The notes beneath the pieces were generated by a model, which worked only from the letters and a program-made list of their open reading frames with translations, had not been told where the DNA came from and searched no databases. A stretch of DNA of 64,000 bases from Dendrophyllia cribrosa (Eukaryota > Cnidaria > Anthozoa > Scleractinia > Dendrophylliidae): assembly GCA_024195265.1 (NCBI GenBank), contig JAJLRJ010000007.1:9901828-9965827 (forward strand). Reading direction: 5' to 3'. Made by a program: the position numbers and the translations under genes. This document shows positions 35,201-48,400 of the stretch, in pieces. Numbering within the stretch: the stretch's first letter is position 1; each line of letters begins with the position of its first letter.

Positions 35201-38200
35201 TTTGCATTTCTATGCGTTAATGTGATTTGCTAAAAAAATCTCAACTTTTTCATCCAATCAAAATCAAAATCATGACTGCACAAGTTTTCCCGCGCTTGGT
35301 GCTGGGTACATGTGTTTACTTTGACTTCTGATTGGTTCATTGGATTGTCTGCATCTGTTGTGATTGGTCAGAGTGATTACTTTGGTTACGACACTCAATT
35401 GAAAACCGCTCTAAAGTGCAAGACTACATGTAGTTGTTAGCATACTGTACATTATTTAAATATTTAAATATAATTATATAATTGCTAAGAAAAATGGTCG
35501 GCCAACATTTCATCAACAAAATGGCAACCTTCGAAAGCTTTTCTAGTATAATATCTTAGGTTACTTACTTTAATATCGATTTTCGTTCTTTCTCGAAATA
35601 TTACTCTACAGTTCTTCTTCCAGTTAAACAGGAATTCTGGCAGGGTGCGGGAACAAAATGAAAATTGTGCGGGAGTTTTGGGGCAAATTGTGTGGGAAAT
35701 AACTTTGATTGTGCGGGAAATTGTGCGGGATTGCGCAATCCTATGACCAACGAAATATTCAATCACCAGTGTTCTAGCCAGGCCAAAAAAAATAGGACAG
35801 GGAGGAAATTCTGCATAAATGAAAAATATAAATAGATGTCTTACTTTGGGGATTAAAATGTACCCAGCAATTGCCAATTTGCAGCTGTCTTTTTTTTTTG
35901 CGAAAGTTTATTTGTCTCAACAAAATCACATTGCGTGACACGATGAACTCGATCGGGTAAAACTGAAATACCACCTCAAAATAAAAAATTCCAATCTAAG
36001 CGAGTTCCTTTAAGAAAAATCTGTACATCTTATGTAGTGTAAATATTAATTTCCAGTAAAGGTTCACGCAATTTCTTCGAAAGTTTGTCGCATAAACACA
36101 ACCCGTAAATGTATGCAATATTGCATGCTAAATGTAATTTGATAGCATGTTTGTTTTTCTCACAAATCGTAAAGCATTTTCCTGAATGAAAACGTCTTTC
36201 ATTTGATTGAAAAAATAAAATGCAGTATTCTGATCAGAACTTAATAATTTTCTCCTATCAATCCGAAGTTCCAGCGCTTTAATAGTTTGTTTGTCGATTC
36301 GCAAACTTGATCAGTTCTTTGTGAAAATAATTCAGACAGAGTGACATTCATTTCGGCAAGACGGTAAATTTCTTCGGTCCCCGACATAAATTATTAAACT
36401 GAAGAGGAAGCGAAAGCGCTCGAAAAAAAAAAAAAGGCTGCTAAGAAAGACGACATAATGTCTGGAAAACGTCAACTAAAAAGCTACGCGAAAAAATTCG
36501 GTAGGAAGTCGGATAGAAGTAAAACTGAGACTAGTTCCCAGAACCGCGAAGAGAACGCCTTGTCGTTTCTATCGCTCGAGCTGTTCGAGGAAGTGAGGGA
36601 TTTCTCGATTGTTTGGAAAGAAAATAGCTGATAATAGCCTAAGACGTTTCTCGAAATCTTGGTAAACAATAGAAATATCTGATTTACAGGTAGTTAACAA
36701 TTTAAGCAAATATTTCAGTATTGTGCGGGATTGTGCGGATTGTTTGGAATTGTGCGCAATTGTGCGGGTTTGACCAAATTGTGCGGTCCCGCACCCGCGC
36801 ACCCTGTCAGAATCCCTGGTTAAATAACACAATGGTAGGTGCTTGTATTAACTCATAAAATGTACTTACTGTGCCTATTGTGTAATCACCACCTATTGTG
36901 TAACTACTACCTGTTGTGTAATTACTAGCTATTGTGGAATTACTAGCTTTGGTTAAAATTATTAATACCTATTGTGTAATTACTACCTTGTGTGCGTGTG
37001 TATGTACTGATGACATGAATAATAATAATAAAAAAATACTGTAAATGATTTAATTTATTTATTTACTCGATAAGGTCTGCACTCTAATATCTATTTTTGA
37101 CATCTCTAAGAATATTAAACCAAACAAAGATACAAATTATGTACATTGTAGAGAGATGTTACAACACATTACTACTTTCATTAGATGGAAATAGTTTCAC
37201 GATTTGAATTTCTGGTATATTATATTCAATTTTTTTTCAATAAAGTTGTGTTTGGATTGGTGGTAAAAGAAAAATAATTTTGAATTAATTATTTCATATT
37301 CTGTTTGCGTTATTTTTTAGAGTGTAGTCAAGCTTTGTTTCTATGAAAGAAAGCTCCAAGTGCAAGAATCCGAAAAATATGAGGAATGGAAGAGTAATAG
37401 ACCAGCTGACAGAATACTAGAAATAGGTAAAAAATACTCAATTATTCTTTTTAGAAATGGATAACATCACCTTTTTTCATATTTACATTTTGCTGTTAAA
37501 GTATGCAGGAAACCAATTAAGCCACCCGGCCAACAAACTATTTTACAAATTAGTCATTTAGGGAGTGTAATATTTTTTGAAAAGCATGTTGTTTGCTAAC
37601 TTGAACATTGATCAAAACGAAAATCATCATTTCACAATTAGCAAATTTCCACCGGTATTCCGTGGCGTGGACTCTTATTTACCACAAATTGCGTCATCAC
37701 ACGGTCAAAATGTTGTGGACTCACGAGGCGCAGCCAAAGAAACCAGTGGAAATTTGCTAATTATGAATTGATGATTTTCCTTTTGATCATGTTTAACTTG
37801 GCAAGCAAAAGAAACCATGAGATGGGAGTCATGGAGCACAACTACTTCCAGCAAGCTCTTAGAAGGTTGCTTAATGAGGAAATAGACGCTTGAGTTTATA
37901 GCAGCGAAACTGATCTGAATGGGGAGATCAGCCGCAATCAATGTACTTGATTGTAAACATGGCCATCCTATGAAAAGCTGATTGGCTGACAATCTATGGG
38001 CACATGGGCCTATGGCCGTTAAGAATAGGGGATGAGTAAAAGTATGTGTTTATGATGTAAAGTACAAAAGATCGATTAATGGGAAAATTGCTGACAAGTA
38101 GCAGTGCTACATGTAATTTCCATCCCTGGTTTTGTACTAATTTTATCCCACTGGATTCTTATTACAAATTAATGTTCACTTGCCTTATTGTTGTCCTTTT

Positions 38201-39044
38201 AAAGTAATTGAACTGTCAATAATATTTTTATTTATAATTATATTTCAGATGTGCCTATGTCAAGTGGTGTTTATAATATCAGAAGCAAAGGAAATTTACT
38301 GAATTGTTATGAATTTGAGTGGGATCCACACAAAGAATCCAAACTTTATGTTATTGTAAGTAGGCCGGTAGACAATTAACTACATTTTGATAGCCAAATC
38401 TGTTGATCCTGTAAAAATTTCATGTATGCTCAAATTTGAACTATTGGCCTAAGCTGCTGGTGATGTCCCAGGGAACTTAAGCAACCATGACAGCGACGGC
38501 AACAAGAACGGCACAAAACAATAGGTTAACATGAGTGAAAACAATGCCTCTGCACATGCATTTTACATTTTGGTGCATTTCTTTGCTGTTCCCTGCAAAA
38601 CAACAATTTTTTTTTGTTTTTTTGTTTTTGTATTTTATTGATATTTATTGATATTTATCTCAATTTTACATACAATACAATTTTTTTTACAGTACAATTT
38701 TTTGCAATACAATACTATAGTACACTTTTAGATACAATTTAAAGTACAATACAAGGAAAACACAAAAAGGAAAAACTAAATAACCCTATAATAAACTCTA
38801 TAAAATAAGGAACAAAAATAAAGAACAAGGAAAGTATTTGGTATTAACAATGTTAAATGATTAAATTATAGGTTTTGTGGAAAACACACAACAGTTAATT
38901 TTCTTTTCTCTATATATTCTAACTTAAAAGCCGTCCCTACAAATTCAGCTACTGGACACTCCAGTCAAATTAGACAAACTAAACAAATAGCCCATTTCCG
39001 AGTTGCTCTTAGCCTTCGTTTCAAAGCTAGGCCAAGTGCAAAAC

Positions 39045-39088
<44 letters not shown>

Positions 39089-42000
39089 TTTTACATTTAT
39101 ATAGTGCGAACCTCTATATAAATATAATCAGTTGCACTTTACATTTTATGAGAATGAGATCAGACGTCAGCTCATGAAGGCGCCATTCATATGGATATAA
39201 GTTTTATTTGCATGTGAAAGAAAACTCATCTTCATATGAATAGTTTTGCACTTGGCCTCAGTTTGAAAAGGAGGCTAAGAGCAACTCAGAAATGGGCCAT
39301 CAGAAAAACTACAAAGTAGTTCAAAATAGCGCAAATCCTTTTTTCAAGTGATGTTTTCCTTGACATTGCCGTCATGATTGCTTAAGCTCCCTATTGTACC
39401 TGTGTGATATCAAAGCTTGTGTTATTACACTGAAGAGCAAATACAGTCATGCCTCCTGTAAGCAACCCCCCGAACTGCAAAGTCATGGTGATTGCTTATA
39501 GGCGCAGGTCGCGTACTAGAGGTCAGACCACAGGGGTCTTAATTTTAAATCATGAACCTTTAGTAATTTCAATGTACAAAGCAACTATCAACACAAAATA
39601 TTGTATTGTAGATTCAGTGGTTATTAGAAGATGTGGTCAGCCACTGGTAGAGGATTTTTTACACGCACCATGTTGATTATGTCAATCAGATTTTTGGGAT
39701 GGGAAACCAGGCATTGATTTTAAACACTTGCAATGATTCACTGGTAATTTAGATGAAAAATGTATTTGTCATTTTTTTTATGTCTATACCCGTAGATCAA
39801 TTGTGTCAGTTCAGAGTTTACCAAAGGAAAAAGTGGTAAGAACGAATTATCATAACAATAATGGACACTATGTCTTTGTCTGTCTGGTTAGTGATTCATC
39901 ATAGAATAGATTTAGTTTGTATACTTAACCCTTGGCTTGTAACGTTTTTGATAATGATTTCCTCTCTGCAATGCAAGGACAATTCTGTCCAAGGATAGCT
40001 TTGACTGTATGCGTTTTGACTCGTATATTTATTTGTTTCCCAGGTGGAGAGAGTGGGGTGCCATTTATGTTACAGGTGGATTCATTTGCATCCAACTCAT
40101 CAACAGATGCTCTTCCAATCCAAAGCTCTGGCTGCCAAGTCAAGGTGTTCAAAGTAAGTCAAAATTGAAAATTGGTCTTACTTGACAATAAACAATTTAA
40201 TAAGGCTTATAAGAATACATTGTAAAGACAGTCATAACACACAGCTGCATAATGAGCTCGATGTAGTTGCATTACTTGAAGAGCTGGCACAAAATAAAAG
40301 TTTTATTCCTCGCCAAGCGAGGTTTGTAAATTTGTCGCAAAAATCGCATGTGGATCGTTTTAGGGCAGTGGAATCTCGGGATGCCTATATATATATGTTG
40401 TGGTTCAATTTTATCCTTGGTTCAAATTTTATTTTCCTTTGTTTCAAACTCATCATCACACATTACCATAACCAAAAACAAAGGAAAATAAAATTTGAAC
40501 CAAGGATAACATTGAACCACAACATATATATATTGGGTTTGTGTCCTGCAGTTGCCTAGCAACAAAACCGTAACAAAGCTCCAATTGACGTCATACAGTG
40601 TGACGAGGGACTGGGAACGAGAATGTCTCAACTTCATATTTTGAGCCATTGTGCTCATGAAACCCATCCTCTCCAGTTATCCAGAAATTCCATCTCTCCC
40701 TCCCCCATCATTAAAATTTTGTGGTACACCCTCCCCCGAGCTTTGCGAGGTTCTAAGAGACACATATTTCAAGTTATAAATCTGTTTTAGTCCAAAGGTG
40801 CTGACAGAAAACACAAGGTGGAGATGCAGAAGCTTGAACTCAAGTCAAAAGATGAGCTGGTGAGATCTCCCTCCCCACCCCCACCCCAACCCGCCAATAA
40901 TTTAGGAGGAAAACAGTTCTTAGAGGTGTTGCTGGAGCAGTGTGTGGGTAAACTGTAAATTTCAGAAAGTATAGATCCCCTGATAGTATCAATATCACAA
41001 CCCCATATTTATTTATTTTGTATATTGTGACAACCTCTCCCTTACTAAAAAATCCTAAAAGTAGATGTACAAACACAGAGCTGTTAGGTGGGAATAGAGA
41101 AGAAAGTAGCCAAGGAAAATTGGTTTATGGTGTTGTCAATGTTTTGTTTTTCTATCAAAGTAACCAGTACACAAACTCATAATAGCCAGGGAAAATCTCC
41201 GGCCCAACCTTTATTGACAGTCCTGCAAACATATCTTCCCTCAATTACTCAGTCATTCAAGTAGTCAGTCAGTCAGTCAGTCAGTCAGTCAGTCAGTCAG
41301 TCAGTCAGTCAGTCAGTCAGCCAGTCAATCAGTCAATCAGTCAGTCAGTCAGTCAGTCATTCAAGTAGTCAGTCAGTCAGTCAATCAGTCAGTCAGTCAG
41401 TCAGTCAATCAGTCAGTCAATCAGTCAATCAGTCAGTCAGTCAGTCAATCAGTCAGTCAGTCAGTCAGTCAGTCAATCAGTCAGTCAGTCAGTCAATCAG
41501 TCAATCAGTCAGTCAGTCAGTCAGTCAATCAGTCAGTCAGTTAGTCAGTCAATCAGTCAGTCAGTCATTCAGTTAATCGGTCAATCAGTCAGTCAGTCAG
41601 TCAGTCAGTCCATCGGAGAAAAAAAACAACCACAAAACTTATTATACATGTATAATAAGCTTTGTGCTTGCTCTTTACAAAAATAAGATAACATAAATAT
41701 GTACTTGTAAATAAATGCATATTACTCATTTTTTAGGACCAACTGAGACCGACACTGGAGTATACTGAGCTAAAAGAGGTAATACTAAAGCTGAGCTTAG
41801 ATCTGCCTTAATTAAGGTGGCTCAAGCAGGTTTTCCAATAAATTATTGCATGTACTGTCCCTGTTTGAACACGAAATACAACAATGTAACAAACCAGAGA
41901 ATGAGTGTCAGTACGTTTTTGGCAAGATATAGATTGAAGTTCCAGATGAAGTTCAGTGAAGTTTTTGGCTGTTCAAATTAATCAATTTTTTGAGCTATTT

Positions 42001-45000
42001 TGAAAAAAATAGCTCATTAGCAGGCGCAAAGGTTGGTTTGTGATGTTAGTATGTTTGTTAGCTTGTTTGTTTGTTTGTTTGTTTGTATGTATGTCTTGGG
42101 TTATGTCACACCAATCAGATTGCCTCTAGTATGTACACCGTGTACTATGTCAGCCAATCAAATTTTCGCTTCTAAAATGGTATTACTGAAGGTCAAAGAA
42201 GGGCACTTGACATGAATTGAAAATCAGCCATCTTGAATCTCCGCGATTGTTGCCGCAAACACTAAAAGTGTAAAGTTTTGAAAATTTGTTGCTTGGGAAC
42301 TGTTCTCTAATCCCGACTGGCTTGCTAACCTGGCAATATCAAGGACATTTATTCGGAAATACCGCCTATAATGTGCCCTATGCATGAATGGTAGAATGGT
42401 CTGCGGGGGATGAGACGTCCAAAAAATGTGGACTACGGTTACGTTCATAGGTGAGCTTATACTGAAGTATGAGTATAGTTTTATTGCAAAAACGGCAAGC
42501 CGATTTCAAATAATATGATGCGGAACATGAATTGTATGTTTCAAGCCTGGGTTTCAAGAGATTACTATTTAAAATTGGATTTTTTTTTGTCAGACACGCT
42601 GTCTGCACGTGAAAATGTTGAACTTTGTCCTTATAGAAACTTGTCCGTGATGCATGGAGTTCAACAGAGAAAATGTAATGCAATTAATCTACAATTTACA
42701 GTATGTAAAACGTTTATCTTTCTTTCAATTAATGTGAGCTGATGTGTAGGTTATTAATTGTATGCCTCAAGCGATTACTATAAGCGAGAAGCGACTGTAT
42801 TTTGTATGAGCAGTCACGTTGTGTGCACGTGCAAATATTGAACTTTGTCCTGGTACGTGATGAAATTCAACATGTTTTCGAGAAAACGTAATGTAATTAA
42901 TTTATATGGTGCGTTAAAAAACGCCTGTTTAAAAAATATTAGTTGCAATTTACTAGGAAACAAGCAAAATTCATTTTGGATGCGCTAAGTTTCTGCTGGT
43001 CGACATTACAGGAAAAGGTGTTTGGTTCCAAATGTTAACCTCAACAATGTTCGTGTAAGTAATTCAATTAGCTTGTGGTTTTGAGTCGAAAACAATTTAA
43101 TCTAATTAGTTCTGTTTCTATTTGCACGACTTTTTTGTGGAGAATAAAAACAGTTGTTTAAATAATATTAGTTCCAATTTACTAGGAGACTACTTATATT
43201 CATTTTTCATGCGTTTAGTTTCTGTGAAAGACTTTTCTGGTTGACATTACAGAAACAGGTGGTTCAAAGAATTTTCCTGTCACTAATTTAATTAGCTTGT
43301 GGTTTGGAGTTGAAAACAATTTAATTTAATTAGTTTGCGTCTTCCAGGCCAAAGGAACCTTTTCCACGTGTCTTTTGTGAATAATAAAAGAAACCTTTAA
43401 AAAAAGACTAGATACAAATTTCCAGGAAATAATAAGCCTTCAATTTGGATGCATCAAATTTATGTGCAGGACTTTTCTGGTTGACATTTAATTTAATACA
43501 CTCATTACTGAAACAAGTTGCTCATTTCACTGGGGCCGTAGTTTCGTCAAAAAATAACTCCGGAAATCCCGTGAAAAAAAGCTACAACCTCGGACAAAAC
43601 TGTTGAGACACTCTTCATCTATTTCTTAATTTTAGGCCCAATTTCCGCGTCAACAAACATAAAGAAATCCCCCCTCCCCACCCCCCATGCAATGTTGTTT
43701 TGTTCTAAAAACTGTCTGATTCAAATACAGTAATACCCAAAACAACATTGGAAGGAGGGGGAGGGGAGGGCGCATATTTATATTGTGGTGTGGGAAATTT
43801 GTTTCAGAAGTATACCAAAATGTAAGGGTAATTTCAGTTTGTCTCAACTAGTTTTGTCCGGGGTTGTAGCCGAGAAACGAGAAACGGGACCCAGTTGGTT
43901 ATCTCGGTATTTTTTTTGGTAGTGGGCGGGCCGGAGGATTTGAAAAACGTATATCTGCAAGCGGTTATTTGTGCGAGTTAACTTCCGCTGTTTTGTTACT
44001 TTCACCATTTCATATCATTTAGGTAATTTTCAAAATAGCTCATGCACGCAATGCGTGCCTATGTTATTGGGTTGCTCAAACTTATGTTTACTAGGCTTGT
44101 GGAAAATATATTTTGATCTCAAATTGTTTTTAGACTTCTTAAATATCTTTTATAAAAAGATGAAATAAATAACTTCATTTGGTTTTGAAAAATATGAAAA
44201 TAAAATAAAATACATATTTTGCCTTTTTGTCACAAGAGTGAATTTCAAAGTTGTATTTTGTGTTCAGTGTGATTACTTGTGTGAGGGAAGTTCTCATTGA
44301 CAGTGTGTGCAACCTTCTTTCAGCTGCCACTTAACAAAGAAGATGAGAGCAGTTCTTGCTGGATGTCACCCAGGTAAGATGTTAGTTTAGTTAGTATGAC
44401 ACCTGTCTGCAGAGCAAAAGATCATAGGTTTGATTCCTGGCCAGACCCTGTTGGCCTTGTCTCCTACACCTTCATAAACCATTCCACCTTACTATACATT
44501 ACATAATTATGCTTTGTTGTAGTACAAATACGTTATTAATGGTTATATAATGTTGTGGTGCAATTTTGTCCTTGGTGCAAATTTTATTTTCCTTTGTTTT
44601 TGGGTATTGAAATGTATAATGTATGATAATGAGTTTTGAACAAAGGAAAATAAAATTTGCACCAAGGACAAAATTGCACCACAACATTTATATCAGAAAA
44701 ATGAAAGTTAACAATTATTGAGATTGCTGGATTTTTTATTTTGCCAAGCATACTTTCTTTACCGAGATTTTTCAAACTCATTAATACTTCATGACAAGAG
44801 CACAAAGGAAATTACTACGGTGAAGGAGGTTTTGATATTCTGTCTTAATTTGCGTAATTTTATTTTCTTAGCATTAAACGATCAGTTTGAGAAGCTATAT
44901 CGAACACTCGGAAGAGTGTTTCATTAGGTATCCAAACACCTTGAAGTGGGTTAAAAAAAACTCAGCTGCACCTCATTTTTCAACCCCGTTCGCAGTGTTT

Positions 45001-45460
45001 GGATATCTGATAAAACACTGTTCCTTGTGTTTGGTATATTACATTATAGGTTCATCATCTTTATCATCCTGGGGGTGGCTACATTGTTTCTTTATCCTAG
45101 TTGATGGTGTTTATGAATAATAATAATTATAATAATTAGAGACTTATATAGCGCACATATCACAATGTCTCATGGCGCTTTACATACACTTATGAGAATG
45201 AGATCGGACATCAGCTTATGAAGGCGTCTCAGGCAGCCGCTATCAGTCCATTGTTGATCTCATCTCCCCCATCCCACCCATGAACAATGTTTGGCACTGA
45301 GGGTGGTCACAGCCAGAGTTTTGTTACGGCCTCAGTGGTTCTTTTACGTCCCCATCGGAGACGGGATTGCCATAGACAGATAAAAGCCTGAAGATCATGG
45401 AACATCACTGATCACTGACTTGAATTTCTGGTTTTGACTATAAAATATATTCTTTTTGAG

Positions 45461-45491
<31 letters not shown>

Positions 45492-48400
45492 CTTCTTCTT
45501 TTTCTTCTTCTTCTTCAATTTAGCTTTTGAATCAGGAATTTAGGAATAAATGACATAAAATGTGCAAGGCCAAATTTTCATAAATTTCTCTGTGTTTAAT
45601 TGAGAAAATATGGTACACAAAGAGTATGCAAGTGACACATAGAGCGTTACACATCCAGTCGGCTCTATCTGCCCTAATGAATATCAGAAGTGAGCAGTTG
45701 AAACGTCACAATCCATATCTAAAGTGACCTCATTGTGAGAGAAGGGATCAATCTGAAAGCTATCACTTCAACAAAGGTTGTCCATTTTAGCATTACTTTA
45801 CAGTATCTTTCGTAGCATTTCATGTTAAGTGTAGTGCTATATATCCAGGTCAGTAGCCGGGTCCATGTCTTCACCTACTTCAGCTTGCCAAGTGATGTCA
45901 ACATCAAGCAGTGTATTATCCAGCCCGTCCATATTGTCCAGCCCACCACCCACTGGAATAGCTTGTTGCACAGTAAGTCAGATACTGATCTGTATACAGT
46001 TTTTTTTTATACAGAGTTCTGTTTTTCAAGGCAGCAGGTTACCCTTTCCCTTGTATTTGTTGTGGTTCAAATTTTTCTTTGATTTAAAATGTTTAAACCA
46101 GTTTTGTTTTCCTTTGTCTTAGAATATGATTATGAATATGAGACAAAGGAAAAAAATTCAAGTAGTTTGAAAATTTTCAAACTGAAGAAAAGTTTAAACT
46201 ACAACATATTCAATTAACCTTCAGTTCTACGAGGTAGTTCTCAGTTTTGGGTCTATGTTAGGAGCATTCAATAGGTCATTGTTGAGTTGCTTTATGCTTT
46301 GTTGTCAAAGTGAGCCTTGGTGTACAATCTTTCATATGAAAATGAGTTTTGTTTGCATTTGAATGAAAAGTTATTTTCTTATCAAAGGCTGTACACCAAG
46401 CCTAAAAATTAATAGTTGAGAGGGCTGATAACTAAAATCAACCAATCAGAATGCTTATTAGCCAGTCCAATATTGTCCAAGTATCAGACCGGGCAATGTC
46501 ACAAAAGATCCCATGCAAGTTATCATGCAATTTTTTTTCACATTTTCAGTCATGTAATAAATCTCTTATTGACCTAGCTTGCTTGAGACTGTACTGGGAG
46601 AATACTGGTCCTTGGTCTTTTTTGTCTGACCTCCCTGCACTTGCTCCATATGATCAAGACCTCAGGCTGACATTCTCCCAGTATGGCCCTAAAGCTTGCA
46701 CTTGGTTGAGGAGAAATATGCACAGCATAAAAAAAAACAGCACAACAGGAAAATACTGTTCAATAGCTTTCATTTAATTGCTCGCACTTTAGAATATCCT
46801 CCACAGACTCAAAAGTTAGAACCACCTTGTACAGCATAATAAACAGTACCACAGGAAAGTACTGCACAATAGCTTTCATTTGAATGGTCACACTTTAGGA
46901 TTTCATCCACACACTCAAAAGTTAGAACCATGTTGTACAGCATAACAAACAGTACCACAGGAATGTACTGCTCGATAGCTTTCATTTGAATGGTCACACT
47001 TTAGGACTTCATCCACTGACTCAAAAGTAAGAACCAACCACCTTGTAGAGTATAATAAACAGCACCACAGGAAAGTACTACTCAGTAGCTTTCATTTGAA
47101 TGGTCACACTTTAGGATTTCATCCACGACTCAAAAAGTTAGAACCACCTTGTACAGCATAATAAACAGTACCACAGGAAAGTACTGCTCAATAGCTTTCA
47201 TTTGAATGGTCACACTTTAGGATTTCATCCACACACTCAAAAGTTAGAACCATGTTGTACAGCATAACAAACAGCACCACAGGAAAGTACTACTCAGTAG
47301 CTTTCATTTGAATGGTCACACTTTAGGATTTCATCCACGACTCAAAAAGTTAGAACCACCTTGTACAGCATAACAAACAGTACCACAGGAAAGTACTGCT
47401 CAGTAGCTTTCATTTGAATGGTCACACTTTAGGATTTCATCCACGACTCAAAAAGTTAGAACCACCTTGTACAGCATAATAAACAGTACCACGGGAATGT
47501 ACTGCTCAGTAGCTTTCATTTAAATGGTCACACTTTAGGATTTTATCCACAGACGTAAAAGTTAGAACCATATATCACTCAGCGCAACTTTTGACTCTTG
47601 TGGGAAAACACTTAACAGTGTTAAATTATTTTACTTTTTTGTGCGACAGGCTCAAGTACTTTTCAAAAAAGTGCATGTACCATCTGTGGTTGCTTCCAGT
47701 CTCAACTACCATGTACTATAGATATACATTTACAAGCAAAGTCCTCATGTCAATTTATTGTTCGATACCTTCCAGGGCCTAACATCGGAATCAACTGTTG
47801 ATGATACAAGAGCTTGGTTGCAGAATAACAGATTTCAGAACTACCTCACCATGTTTGTGAATTATACAGGTTAGTTAAAAAAAATGTCTGTTTTGGGGTT
47901 TTATCGTTGCTGTGAATGAGATCCCTCACCTCTCTCATCTTCAGATATCAGTAAAATCTTTGTAACTGGAACCCTGGTTTACTTTGACATCCAAAAAGTC
48001 AACCTAAAATCAGTTTTCTTTGCTTCACTTTCCACAGTATGGTTGAACCTCTTCTTATGGACATGTCCATAACACAGACACTTCTCGATTACAGTCTCAC
48101 TTGGTCCTGAAGATACCAAACTTCATACAATCCCTACCTCTACAATACATAAACCTCTATAATGTGGACACTTGGGTCTAGAGCAACCAACTGGGGCTGA
48201 AACCCATCTTTGATGATTGCTCTTCTGTCTCTTCTATAAAAACAATGCATGTTTATAACATGTGTCCATAGTAGCCAAAGAACGTAAAGTTTTTGAAACA
48301 ATATGAATTATTTTTTAGGAGCAGATGTACTGAGATTAACCAAGCAAGACATGATTCAGATCTTAGGACCAGCTGATGGTATTCGCCTGCACAACTCCCT

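Noticed and set aside
40182..40559. 125-codon ORF
   Set aside because: Half of it is the TGTTGTGG hairpin read through both arms.
41249..41610. CRISPR-like regular repeat
   Set aside because: It is a simple tetranucleotide microsatellite without spacers, in an animal genome.
46451..47575. CRISPR-like array of about 107-bp periodicity
   Set aside because: The whole unit repeats without unique spacers, so it is a minisatellite.
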